Below are positions 1-8,416 of a stretch of 64,000 nt of DNA, in pieces (the first letter of the stretch is position 1; the number at the start of each line of letters is the position of its first letter). The stretch is taken from positions 310,001-374,000 of the forward strand of contig NZ_RAPZ01000013.1 in NCBI RefSeq assembly GCF_003610375.1, given 5' to 3'. This stretch comes from Sphingomonas sp. PP-CC-1A-547 (GTDB lineage: Bacteria > Pseudomonadota > Alphaproteobacteria > Sphingomonadales > Sphingomonadaceae). Below the pieces are notes generated by a model. It saw only the letters and a program-made list of their open reading frames with translations, did no database searches and was not told the origin of the DNA. The translations under genes were made by a program, and so were the position numbers.

Positions 1-5
1 CGCAC

Positions 6-3000
6 CTAGCCGATCAGCGCGTCCAGCAGTTCCTCGATCCGCCCTGCCCGCGCGATCGGGTCGGCAATGCCCTCGGCGGCGATCCAGCGCCCGTTCTTCT
101 CGACCAGATCGTCGAGCGGTTTCGCCGCAGTCCGGTCGTGCGGCGTGAATGCGATCGCCGCGGGACCGGCGTCGATCTGTCGGACGCCCGCCTCACGCGC
201 CATCATCCGGATACGGGCCACCTGCAACAGTCGTAGTGCCGCCTCGGGCGCCTTGCCGAATCGATCATCCAGCTCGGCCTCGAACAGGTCGAGCGCCGAG
301 ACATCCTCAAGCCGCGCAAGCCGGCCATAGAGCGACATCCGGACCTCCATCTCGGGGATCCACGCTTCGGGAAGGCTGCCGCCCAGTTCGAGATGGAGTT
401 CGGGAATCCAGTCGTCGATCGGCGCCCCGCCCTCGCGGTCGATCCACGCCAGCCGCAACGCGCGACCGAACAAATGCTGGTACAGGTCGATCCCGATCAG
501 CTTCATGTGACCAGCCTGCGCCTCGCCGACCAGATCGCCCGCGCCCCGCAGGTCGAGATCGCGCGCACTGATCGCAAACCCAGCGCCCAGGCGGTCGAAC
601 GCCTGGAGCGTGCGCAACCGCTTCAGCGTCGTCTCCGCGATCGTCGCCTCGCCGTCGGTCAGCAGCATCACCTGCCCCCGCCGTCCGCTGCGACCGACGC
701 GGCCGCGAAGCTGATGCAGCTGCGACAGCCCGAACCGATCCGCGTGATGCACGATCATCGTGTTCGCGCGCGGCACGTCGAGCCCGGCCTCGATGATGTT
801 GGTCGCAAGCAGTACGTCGCCGTCGCCCGCCGCAAACGCGACCATCGCCTCGTCGATCTCCCCCGCCGGCATTTTCCCGTGCGCCTGCACCAGCCTGAGT
901 TCAGGCACGAGCTTGGCCAGCTTGGCGGCAAGCGGCGCCATGTCGTCGATCCGCGGCACCACGACGAAGCTCTGCCCGCCTCGCGCCCGCTCGCGACGCA
1001 GCGCCGCGCGCACCGTCGCGTCGTCGAACTGCGCGACCGACGTGCGGATCGGCTGGCGACGTGCCGGCGGGGTGGCGATCACCGACAAGCCCTGCAACCC
1101 GATCATCGCGGATTGCAGCGTGCGCGGGATCGGCGTCGCGCTCAGCGTGAGGACATGCCCCGCCCCCAGCGCATGCATCTTGGCCTTGTCGGCCGCACCG
1201 AACCTTTGTTCTTCGTCGATTACGACGAGCGCGAGATCCTTGTACGCGACGCCCTTGCCCGCAATCGCTCCCGTGCCGATCACGACGCCGATCGATCCGT
1301 CCGCAAGCCCCGCCCGAACCCGCGCCTTCTCCGCGGTATTGGACAGCCGCGACAGCCCCGCGACGGTCACGCCGGTGCCTTCGAACCGCTTCGAGAACGT
1401 CTCGATATGCTGGCGGACCAGCACCGTCGTCGGCGCGGCGATCGCAACCTGGCGCCCGGCCAGCGCAACGGCAGCAGCGGCTCGCAACGCGACTTCGGTC
1501 TTGCCGTAGCCGACGTCGCCGATGACCAGCCGGTCCATCGGCTTGCCGCTCGCGAGGTCCGCCAGCGTCGTCGCGATCGCCCTTGCCTGGTCCGGTGTCT
1601 CGGTGAACGCGAAACCGGCGGCGAATTTCTCGTACCGGGCACGGTCGGGCTCGATCGGATCGGTCGTCCGCGCGTCGCGTTCCGCAGCGATCGCGGCCAG
1701 ATCTCGCGCGCTTTCGGCGATCGCGGCATCGATTGCGCCCCGCCGCTTCTGCCACGACGCGCCGTCGAGCGAATCGAGCGTGACCGCGTCGATCTCCGCA
1801 CCGTACCGCCAGATCCGGTCGGCCTCGCGCACCGGCACCAGGCGGCGGCCTTCCTTGGCATATTCCAGGACGATCGCGTCGCCGTCGGTCCCCGGCAGCA
1901 TCTCGAGCCCACGGACGACGCCGATCCCGAACTCCTCGTGGACGATCACGTCGCCGCATCGCAGCTCGCTCGTCAATCCCGGCAACATGCCAGCGCTGCC
2001 GCCCGCGATCTCGTCGCCACGCGCCCGCCCCCCGAGCAGGTCCGCGCCGGCAACGACCGAGGTCCCGCTCGCGACGAAGCCGCGATCGATCGGAGCAACC
2101 AGCAGCATCGCGGTGCCGGGCTTGGCCGAAACGACGTCCGTCCAGCGATCGATCGACGTAAAGGCGATTTTCGCCGCACGCTCGAGCTTGGGCTGGAGGA
2201 ACCGCAGGTCGCGCGGCGATCCCACGACGAGCAGACGCCCATCCGCGAGCGCGTCCTTGGCAAACCGGGCGAACGCACGCGCCGGATCGCGGCGTTCGAT
2301 GAACCGCGGGGGCATTTCGTCGCCGACGTCGAACGCGGCCGTTTCACGTTTCGCGATCTCGGTTGCCCAGACCTTTTCGAGGACCAGATCGGCGGAGGCA
2401 CGACGTCGGGGCAATCCGTCTGCGGCGATGGCAAGGAACCGATCGCGCCGCTTTTCCGCATCCCGGTCGAACGCGATCGCCGCATCCGGCAGGTGCGCGA
2501 GGATCGACACGCCCTTCTCGACCGCGGGTTCGGTCGCGCGGCCGATCTCGACGACGTCGACGTCGCCCAAGCCGAGCTGAGACACCGGATCATAATCACG
2601 CAGGCCAGTGATGCGGCCATCGGCGAATTCGATCCGGACCGGGGTCTCGCGATCGGCGGGGAAAACGTCGATCACGCCACCGCGTACCGCGATCTCGCCG
2701 GGTTCGTCGATCCGATCGTCGGTCAGGTAGCCGACCTCCTCGGCGATCGCGGCAAACGCCTCGATGTCGATCGGATCGCCGACCTGTAGCCGCGGTGGCG
2801 CCACGTCGAACATCGGCGGCGGCGGATAGCGTACCGCCGTCGCCTCGGCAGTCGTCACCACCAGGATGGGTGCCGCCTTACTCTCGGATCCCGCGCGCAA
2901 TCGCCGCAACGCCGCCACGCGACGTCCGACATTGGCAGGCGATGCCGGCGCGTCGTCGCCGGGCAGCGCGTCGCTCGACGGCACATGGACGACCAGCGCA

Positions 3001-3191
3001 TCGGGCGCGAGCGCCGCCGCGATCATAGCGATCTCCGTCGCACGCTGATCGTCCGCCGCGACGTAGACGAGGTTCCCGCCGGACAAGCGCTCGACGATAA
3101 CCGCCGCCAGCGGTGCCACCGCCGCGCTAGGCTTCGCCGCTATCGCTGGCGCGATATCCGCATTCTCGACGTCTTGACTGACCTGAAGCAC
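6..3191 (-). CDS. mfd: Mfd-type transcription-repair coupling factor (short form)
   Basis: This is a DNA translocase that displaces stalled RNA polymerase and recruits UvrA. The 1061-residue protein has an N-terminal UvrB-like region (EEPG-like DEPGEIAVRGGVIDVFP near residues 165-180), a CarD-like RNA-polymerase-interaction segment (GDVIVHEEFGIG near residue 415), and a RecG-like helicase core with Walker A GDVGYGKTE near 557, a DEEQRFG box near 656, the SATPIPRTLQ motif and LRGRVGRSG. It begins at GTG. E. coli Mfd is about 1150 residues, so this copy is roughly 90 shorter and its N-terminus is poorly conserved. It may be a second, divergent Mfd paralogue rather than the housekeeping copy; this is inference, since the rest of the genome is not visible. 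Confidence 0.88.
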   Translation of the reverse strand: MLQVSQDVENADIAPAIAAKPSAAVAPLAAVIVERLSGGNLVYVAADDQRATEIAMIAAALAPDALVVHVPSSDALPGDDAPASPANVGRRVAALRRLRAGSESKAAPILVVTTAEATAVRYPPPPMFDVAPPRLQVGDPIDIEAFAAIAEEVGYLTDDRIDEPGEIAVRGGVIDVFPADRETPVRIEFADGRITGLRDYDPVSQLGLGDVDVVEIGRATEPAVEKGVSILAHLPDAAIAFDRDAEKRRDRFLAIAADGLPRRRASADLVLEKVWATEIAKRETAAFDVGDEMPPRFIERRDPARAFARFAKDALADGRLLVVGSPRDLRFLQPKLERAAKIAFTSIDRWTDVVSAKPGTAMLLVAPIDRGFVASGTSVVAGADLLGGRARGDEIAGGSAGMLPGLTSELRCGDVIVHEEFGIGVVRGLEMLPGTDGDAIVLEYAKEGRRLVPVREADRIWRYGAEIDAVTLDSLDGASWQKRRGAIDAAIAESARDLAAIAAERDARTTDPIEPDRARYEKFAAGFAFTETPDQARAIATTLADLASGKPMDRLVIGDVGYGKTEVALRAAAAVALAGRQVAIAAPTTVLVRQHIETFSKRFEGTGVTVAGLSRLSNTAEKARVRAGLADGSIGVVIGTGAIAGKGVAYKDLALVVIDEEQRFGAADKAKMHALGAGHVLTLSATPIPRTLQSAMIGLQGLSVIATPPARRQPIRTSVAQFDDATVRAALRRERARGGQSFVVVPRIDDMAPLAAKLAKLVPELRLVQAHGKMPAGEIDEAMVAFAAGDGDVLLATNIIEAGLDVPRANTMIVHHADRFGLSQLHQLRGRVGRSGRRGQVMLLTDGEATIAETTLKRLRTLQAFDRLGAGFAISARDLDLRGAGDLVGEAQAGHMKLIGIDLYQHLFGRALRLAWIDREGGAPIDDWIPELHLELGGSLPEAWIPEMEVRMSLYGRLARLEDVSALDLFEAELDDRFGKAPEAALRLLQVARIRMMAREAGVRQIDAGPAAIAFTPHDRTAAKPLDDLVEKNGRWIAAEGIADPIARAGRIEELLDALIG

Positions 3192-3273
3192 CGATACGCA
3201 TCCTTCGTTCGAGGATGAACGTGATGCAGGCAGCGTGCGTTCCGGCGATACTATCCTCGATCAGGGTATTCGA

Positions 3274-4215
3274 TCACCATGCGAAAGCGGGAACGATCGT
3301 ACGCCGTCCGACCAGGAACGCGTCGGCCACGAGCCGCAGCGGTGTTACGTCCACGTCGCGGGAGCGCGAGCCGACGAGTGCGGCGAACTTGGCATAGAGC
3401 CCGGGATATTCGGCATCCGTGGCCTCGGTGACCTCGCCGTCGATCTCCAGGATCGCGCCGCCCATGCTCAGCTTGAGCGTACCGCCGTCGGTCTCAACGA
3501 CGATGTCCCATTGCTGCGGCCCTTCGTGGAGGAAGTCGAACGCCGCCGTGACGGGGATGTCGCCGCAGGTGAGATCGATATTGGCAGCCAGCGGCGACAT
3601 CCGGCCTTCCGGCACCTGCAGGTCCGCACGATGCACCACCCAGTCGCCGGGGAGGATCTCGGTCGCGATCGACAGCGCGTTGATGCCGGGATCGAACACG
3701 CCGAACCCGCCCGCTTCCAGGATCCAGTCCTGCCCGGGGTGCCAGCGCCGGATATCCTCGCGCCATGCGATCGTGACGCGCTCGACCGTGCGATCGGCGA
3801 GCCACGCGCGCGCCGGCGCGACGCCGGCCGCTTCGCGCGAATGCCAGGTTGCGAACAGCGATCGGCCAGCGGCAACCGCATGCGCCTCGATCCGCGCGAC
3901 CTCGGACAGCGTCGCGGCAGGCGGCTTCTCCATCATCACGTCCAGCCCGGCATCGAGCGCCGCCATCGCGATCGCGGATCGTCCGACCGGGGGCGTGCAG
4001 ATCGACACCGCGTCGAGGTCATGCCCCGCCGCAAGAAGTTCGGCGATGTCGTGGTAATTATCGACGCCCTCGACATCCGCATTACGGCTGACCGCCGCGA
4101 CCAGTTCGAAGCGCGGATCGTTCGCGATCGCCGGCAGATGCTGGTCGCGCGCGATCTTGCCAACGCCGATGATCGCCAGCCGGATCGGCTTTGCGGACTT
4201 TGCCTCGGTCGCCAT
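3274..4215 (-). CDS. D-galactose 1-dehydrogenase-like Gfo/Idh/MocA oxidoreductase
   Basis: This is a 313-residue NAD(P)-dependent sugar dehydrogenase of the Gfo/Idh/MocA family. The N-terminal Rossmann motif is IIGVGKIARDQHLPA and the catalytic-lysine motif is MEKPPAA. The overall sequence resembles D-galactose / L-arabinose 1-dehydrogenases, which oxidise the aldose to its lactone. The gene lies 31 bases downstream of the GntR regulator on the same strand, with a GAGAGGG ribosome site before ATG, and faces the KDGal kinase and KDPGal aldolase genes. That context points to galactose oxidation as the first step of the De Ley-Doudoroff pathway. Lactonase and galactonate dehydratase are not in the window. 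Family certain; substrate inferred from neighbours. Confidence 0.82.
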   Translation of the reverse strand: MATEAKSAKPIRLAIIGVGKIARDQHLPAIANDPRFELVAAVSRNADVEGVDNYHDIAELLAAGHDLDAVSICTPPVGRSAIAMAALDAGLDVMMEKPPAATLSEVARIEAHAVAAGRSLFATWHSREAAGVAPARAWLADRTVERVTIAWREDIRRWHPGQDWILEAGGFGVFDPGINALSIATEILPGDWVVHRADLQVPEGRMSPLAANIDLTCGDIPVTAAFDFLHEGPQQWDIVVETDGGTLKLSMGGAILEIDGEVTEATDAEYPGLYAKFAALVGSRSRDVDVTPLRLVADAFLVGRRTIVPAFAW

Positions 4216-4228
4216 TAAAACCCTCTCA

Positions 4229-4241
4229 GTTACAGTATAAC
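4229..4241. promoter_or_regulatory. Possible GntR operator palindrome
   Basis: The 13-mer GTTACAGTATAAC has inverted GTTA/TAAC ends. It lies between the regulator's stop codon and the start of the galactose dehydrogenase gene. GntR/FadR proteins bind short palindromes of this size, so it could be an internal operator for autoregulation of the dehydrogenase. No second exact copy was seen in the regulator/dgoK gap, which weakens the idea. Confidence 0.25.
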
Positions 4242-4246
4242 GGTGC

Positions 4247-4972
4247 TTACTCGTCGCCGATCAGCGTCAGCACGTCGCCGATGATCCGCGTCATCGCGAT
4301 CCGCGCCGCGGCGGGGTCACGTGCGATGATCGCGTCCGCAACCGCGGCGTGATCGGGGATATTGGCGGAACGGCCCTTGATCCGGTTGGTGAAGCGGATC
4401 GACGTCCGCAGCGCGGTCGAGACCACCGATTGGAACTGCGCGTAGAACGGGTTCTTCGACGCCCGCAGGATCGCCATGTGAAACGCGATGTCGGCCTCGA
4501 GCGGATCGGTCGTTCCCGCCTCGCCTGCTTCCATCTGCGCCAGCCCGTTGCGGATCGCCGCCTCGTCCGCGGCGTCGCCGAACCGCGCCGCCAAGGCCGC
4601 GGCCTCCGGCTCGATCGCGACGCGCAACTGATTGAAGTGCCGCAGCAACTCGACCGAGAACTTGCGCTCCAGCGTCCAGCGCAGCACGTCGGTATCGAAC
4701 AGGTTCCACGAGCTCGCCGGTTGCACGACGGTCCCCTGCCGCGGCCGCGCGCTGACCAGGCCCTTCGCAGTCAGCATCTTGACCGCCTCGCGCGTCACCG
4801 ATCGGCTCACGCCATGCGTCTTGGCGATCTCGGCTTCGGTCGGGAACGGACGGTTTTCGTAGCGTCCGGTGACGATCGCCCGCCCGAGCGTGTCGAGCAT
4901 CCCATGCGTCAGATTACGGCCCAAGATCGCGGTGGCCGGAAGAACGTCGGTGTCTGTCGTATCGGTCGCCAT
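4247..4972 (-). CDS. GntR-family regulator, FadR subfamily
   Basis: This regulator has an N-terminal winged helix (FPTEAEIAKTHGVSRSVTREAVKMLTAKG, split here as the recognition core GVSRSVTREAV) and a C-terminal all-helical FCD ligand-binding domain with metal-binding-type residues (DIAFHMAIL). The frame is open further upstream, but the ATG at 4972 (start of MATDTTDTD) matches the usual family length of about 240 residues. It sits between galactose dehydrogenase (same strand) and dgoK (opposite strand), so it most likely represses this galactonate/galactose module and responds to a pathway intermediate. The ligand is inferred, not shown. Confidence 0.87.
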   Translation of the reverse strand: MATDTTDTDVLPATAILGRNLTHGMLDTLGRAIVTGRYENRPFPTEAEIAKTHGVSRSVTREAVKMLTAKGLVSARPRQGTVVQPASSWNLFDTDVLRWTLERKFSVELLRHFNQLRVAIEPEAAALAARFGDAADEAAIRNGLAQMEAGEAGTTDPLEADIAFHMAILRASKNPFYAQFQSVVSTALRTSIRFTNRIKGRSANIPDHAAVADAIIARDPAAARIAMTRIIGDVLTLIGDE

Positions 4973-5131
4973 CGGCCGGGTTTTGGCGCAACGCGCTCCT
5001 GGTGTCACGCGTCTTGCAACGCGCCGCAACGATATCCGGTGGAAGGCTTGCCGCATTCATCCTACAATTGGCGACAATGCGGGCAAAGGCGGGTGTAATC
5101 GTCAAGCTCGCGAGGATGTCGAGGTAGAGTT

Positions 5132-5995
5132 ATGCAGGCTTTCATTGCAGTCGACTGGGGCACCACCAACCGACGTGCGTTCCGGATCGAGGACGGTGCG
5201 GTCGTCGCGACCGAACGCGACGACCGCGGCGCCGCGACCGTAGCGACCGACGAGTACGGCGCCGAGGTTGCGGGTATCCGCGAACGGCTGGGCGACCTGC
5301 CGATGCTGCTCGCGGGGATGGTCGGATCGAACATCGGCTGGCGTAGCGTGCCCTATGTCGCCGCCCCCGCAGGACTTGCAGACGTTGCCGCCGCGCTCGA
5401 CCGGATCGACGACAGGACCGCGATCGTCCCCGGCTTATCGTACCGCGACGGGTTGCACGCCGACGTGATGCGAGGCGAAGAGGTCCAGCTGCTGGGCGCA
5501 GTCTCCGCTGGGCTGGTACCGGCGGACGCGCTGCTCTGCCAGCCCGGCACGCATTGCAAATGGGCGACCGTCGAGGGTGGCAGGATCACGCAATTCACGA
5601 CAGCAATGACCGGCGAACTCTTCGCGCTCTTACGCGCACACGGCATCCTGTCACGGCAGCTCGGCCATCCGGTCGAGCCGGGTGAAGCGTTCCTCGAAGG
5701 CGTCGCTGAAGGCTCGAAGCGCGATCTCGCCGCCAGCCTGTTCGCGATCCGCGCGCGCGGCGTACTCGGACTTGCCGACGATGCGCACGCCGCCTCGTTC
5801 GCGAGCGGGCTGCTGATTGGCGCGGACACCGCCGCGCGAATCGAGCCCGGCGCGACCGTCCACATCCTAGCCGACGCCGCCCTCGGCGCGCTGTACGCCA
5901 GCGCGATCGATGCGCTCGGCGGCGCGTCGCACCATATAGACAGTCAGGCCGCGTTCGTCGCCGGCATCACCCGCATCCAGGATCTTGCAGCATGA
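5132..5995 (+). CDS. dgoK: 2-dehydro-3-deoxygalactonokinase
   Basis: This kinase phosphorylates 2-dehydro-3-deoxy-D-galactonate to its 6-phosphate. The 287-residue protein starts with the phosphate-binding motif AVDWGTTNRRAF and contains GTHCKWATVEGGRI and GELFALLRAHGILS, all typical of the DgoK family. A GAGGTAGAG ribosome site precedes ATG. The stop overlaps the aldolase start by ATGA, so the two proteins are translationally coupled. The gene diverges from the GntR regulator with a 159-base shared promoter region. Confidence 0.93.
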   Translation: MQAFIAVDWGTTNRRAFRIEDGAVVATERDDRGAATVATDEYGAEVAGIRERLGDLPMLLAGMVGSNIGWRSVPYVAAPAGLADVAAALDRIDDRTAIVPGLSYRDGLHADVMRGEEVQLLGAVSAGLVPADALLCQPGTHCKWATVEGGRITQFTTAMTGELFALLRAHGILSRQLGHPVEPGEAFLEGVAEGSKRDLAASLFAIRARGVLGLADDAHAASFASGLLIGADTAARIEPGATVHILADAALGALYASAIDALGGASHHIDSQAAFVAGITRIQDLAA

Positions 5996-6624
5996 CCAAC
6001 CGCCAAGCCTTTGACGACGCCTTCGCGAAATGCCCGCTGATCGCGATCCTCCGCGGGGTAAAGCCCGACGAGGTCGAGGCGATCGGCGAAGCGCTGGTCG
6101 AGGCCGGCTTCACGATCCTCGAAGTGCCGATGAACTCGCCCGACCCGCTCGACAGCATCGCCCGACTGGCGCGCAGGCTCGAGGGACGTGCGGTCGTCGG
6201 TGCAGGCACGGTCTTGCGGGTCGAGGATGTCGAGGCCGTCGGCGCGGCGGGCGGCACGCTGATCATCGCCCCCAACGCGAACGTCCGCGTGATCGCCGCG
6301 GCGGCGGACAAGGGCTATGTCGCGCTCCCCGGCATCGCGACTCCGACCGAGGCGTTCGCCGCGCTCGACGCCGGTGCCGCCGCGCTGAAGCTGTTCCCCG
6401 CCGAAGCCGCAAGCCCAGCGGTACTCAAGGCAATGCGCGCGATCCTCCCCAAGGACACGCGCGTGCTGCCGGTCGGCGGGATCGCGCCGGAACTGATGGC
6501 GGATTGGCGCAAGGCCGGTGCAGCTGGCTTCGGGCTCGGCTCTGCGCTGTTCGCACCGGGCATGACCGCGGCGGACGTGGGCGCGAGGGCGAAGACGTTC
6601 ATCGAGACGTGGAACGCGGGTTAG
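5992..6624 (+). CDS. dgoA: 2-dehydro-3-deoxy-6-phosphogalactonate aldolase
   Basis: This class I aldolase of the KDPG/KDPGal family cleaves KDPGal to pyruvate and glyceraldehyde-3-phosphate. The 210 residues form a single TIM barrel. Visible motifs are the N-terminal PLIAILRGVKPDE, the active-site glutamate region GFTILEVPMNSP, VVGAGTVL, and the Schiff-base lysine in AALKLFPAEA. It overlaps dgoK by ATGA and completes the galactonate branch of this locus. KDPG aldolase (Eda) is a close relative, but pairing with DgoK favours the galactose form. Confidence 0.92.
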   Translation: MTNRQAFDDAFAKCPLIAILRGVKPDEVEAIGEALVEAGFTILEVPMNSPDPLDSIARLARRLEGRAVVGAGTVLRVEDVEAVGAAGGTLIIAPNANVRVIAAAADKGYVALPGIATPTEAFAALDAGAAALKLFPAEAASPAVLKAMRAILPKDTRVLPVGGIAPELMADWRKAGAAGFGLGSALFAPGMTAADVGARAKTFIETWNAG

Positions 6625-6680
6625 ACCCAAGACTGGAAGCAGGGATCGTCTTCCCGGCGTGCAGGGTTTAGGGCCGCGCG

Positions 6681-7802
6681 ATGATGTTTGCCGAACAGGA
6701 ACGAGACCTCGCCAAACTTACGGCTGCCGACCGGTACCGATCGCTCCGGCCGCGTAAGGGCGTCGACTTCGCCTCGAACGACTATCTCGGACTCGCCGGA
6801 TCGGACCGGCTTCGTGCGGCAATGACCGATGCGTTGCAGCGCGGCGTCCCGGTCGGGTCGGGCGGGTCGCGGTTGCTGCGCGGCAATGCGCCCGAGCATG
6901 AGGCGCTGGAGGCGGACGCCGCGCGGTTCTTCAGGACCGAGGCGGCGCTGTTCTTCGCGAGCGGCTATGTCGCCAACACGATCCTGTTCGCGACGCTGCC
7001 ACAACGCGGCGACCTGATCGTCCACGACGCGCTGATCCACGCCAGCGCTCACGAGGGCATGCGTCTCACGCGAGCGAACTGCGTCGCCGCCGCGCATAAC
7101 GATGCCGATGCGGTCGAGGACGCGATCGTCGCGTGGCGCGCGTCGGGCGGCACGGGTCGCGTGTGGATCGCGGTCGAGAGTCTCTACAGCATGGACGGCG
7201 ACCAGGCTCCGCTCGCAGCGCTAGCCAAAATTGCAGACCGCCACGACGCCGTCCTGCTGATCGACGAAGCGCATGCGACGGGTGTGTTCGGCACCGACGG
7301 CCGCGGGCTTGCCGAAGCGCTCGACGGCCGCGTGAACGTCATTACCCTGCGCACCTGCGGCAAGGCGCTGGGGTGCGAGGGCGCGCTGTTGTGCGGACCG
7401 TCGGTCATGCGCAACTTCATCATAAATCGCGGGCGCGGGTTCATCTTCTCGACCGCACCGTCGCCGCTAATGGCACTGGCGGTTGGCGAGGCACTGCGGA
7501 TCGTTGCGGACGAACCGGCGCGCCAGGAGAGGCTCTGGACGTTGATCGCCAAGGCAGAGCGCGTGCTCGCACCCTACGGCGTCGCGGCGACTGGTTCGCA
7601 GATCCTGCCGCTGGTGCTCGGTGACGCCGCACGGACGATGCGGGTCGCCGGCGCGATCCAGGCAGCCGGGTTCGACGTGCGCGGGATACGGCCGCCGACC
7701 GTGCCGGAGGGGGGATCACGGTTGCGGATTTCGTTGACGCTGAACGCCACGGTCGAGGACATCGAAGCTCTGGGAGCGGTCATGGAAGAGGCATTGCGAT
7801 GA
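6681..7802 (+). CDS. bioF: 8-amino-7-oxononanoate synthase
   Basis: This PLP enzyme condenses pimeloyl thioester with L-alanine in biotin synthesis. The 373-residue protein shows the family marks FASNDYLGLA near the N-terminus, a glycine-rich VGSGGSRLLRGN stretch, LLIDEAHATGVFGTDGRG for cofactor binding, and TCGKALG carrying the PLP lysine. Two tandem ATGs are available at 6681 and 6684. It is first of three genes in order F-D-A, overlapping bioD by ATGA. bioB and bioC are not in the window. Confidence 0.93.
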   Translation: MMFAEQERDLAKLTAADRYRSLRPRKGVDFASNDYLGLAGSDRLRAAMTDALQRGVPVGSGGSRLLRGNAPEHEALEADAARFFRTEAALFFASGYVANTILFATLPQRGDLIVHDALIHASAHEGMRLTRANCVAAAHNDADAVEDAIVAWRASGGTGRVWIAVESLYSMDGDQAPLAALAKIADRHDAVLLIDEAHATGVFGTDGRGLAEALDGRVNVITLRTCGKALGCEGALLCGPSVMRNFIINRGRGFIFSTAPSPLMALAVGEALRIVADEPARQERLWTLIAKAERVLAPYGVAATGSQILPLVLGDAARTMRVAGAIQAAGFDVRGIRPPTVPEGGSRLRISLTLNATVEDIEALGAVMEEALR

Positions 7803-8416
7803 CGATCGTCGTTACCGGGACGGACACCGATATCGGCAAGACCGTGTTCGCTGCCGGGCTCACCGCAGCACTCGGCGCGCGCTACTGGAAGCCGGTGCAG
7901 GCCGGGCTCGCAGACGGCAGCGATGCGGCTTCGGTCGTGACGCTCGGCGTTCCTGCGGACCACGTCCTGCCCGAAGCATACCGGCTGACGACGCCGTGCT
8001 CGCCGCATCTTGCCGCCGAGATCGACGGCGTCACGATCGATGCGGACCGGCTTGCGCTACCCGAAGTCGATGGCCCACTGGTGGTCGAGGGCGCGGGCGG
8101 CGTGATGGTCCCCGTGACACGCGACCTGATCTTTGCCGACCTGTTCGCGCGGTGGAACAAGGCGGTCGTGCTCGTTGCGCGCACCGGGCTCGGCACGATC
8201 AACCACAGCCTGCTCTCGATCGAAGCGCTGCGCAGCCGCGGCGTCCCGATCCTCGGCATCGCTTTCGTCGGCGATCCGGTCGAGGATAGCGAGGCGACCA
8301 TCGCCGCACTCGGGAAAGTCCGGCGCCTCGGCCGCCTGCCCCGCCTCGATCTACTCAACGCCGCGACGCTGGCCGAGGCGTTCGCCGCGAACTTCAACCT
8401 GGAGACGTTCCGATGA
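7799..8416 (+). CDS. bioD: ATP-dependent dethiobiotin synthetase
   Basis: This enzyme closes the ureido ring of dethiobiotin using CO2 and ATP. The 205-residue P-loop protein starts with TGTDTDIGKTVFAAGL, the family's Walker A motif, followed by YWKPVQAGL for substrate binding and VEGAGGVMVPVTRD. It overlaps both neighbours by four bases (ATGA), so bioF, bioD and bioA are expected to be translated together. Length and motif order are normal for BioD. Confidence 0.94.
   Translation: MTIVVTGTDTDIGKTVFAAGLTAALGARYWKPVQAGLADGSDAASVVTLGVPADHVLPEAYRLTTPCSPHLAAEIDGVTIDADRLALPEVDGPLVVEGAGGVMVPVTRDLIFADLFARWNKAVVLVARTGLGTINHSLLSIEALRSRGVPILGIAFVGDPVEDSEATIAALGKVRRLGRLPRLDLLNAATLAEAFAANFNLETFR

Noticed and set aside
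393..2789. A long open frame antisense to the Mfd gene
   Set aside because: It mirrors the Mfd codons, has no family motif, is rich in R, D and H as expected of antisense frames in GC-rich DNA, and has no ribosome site.
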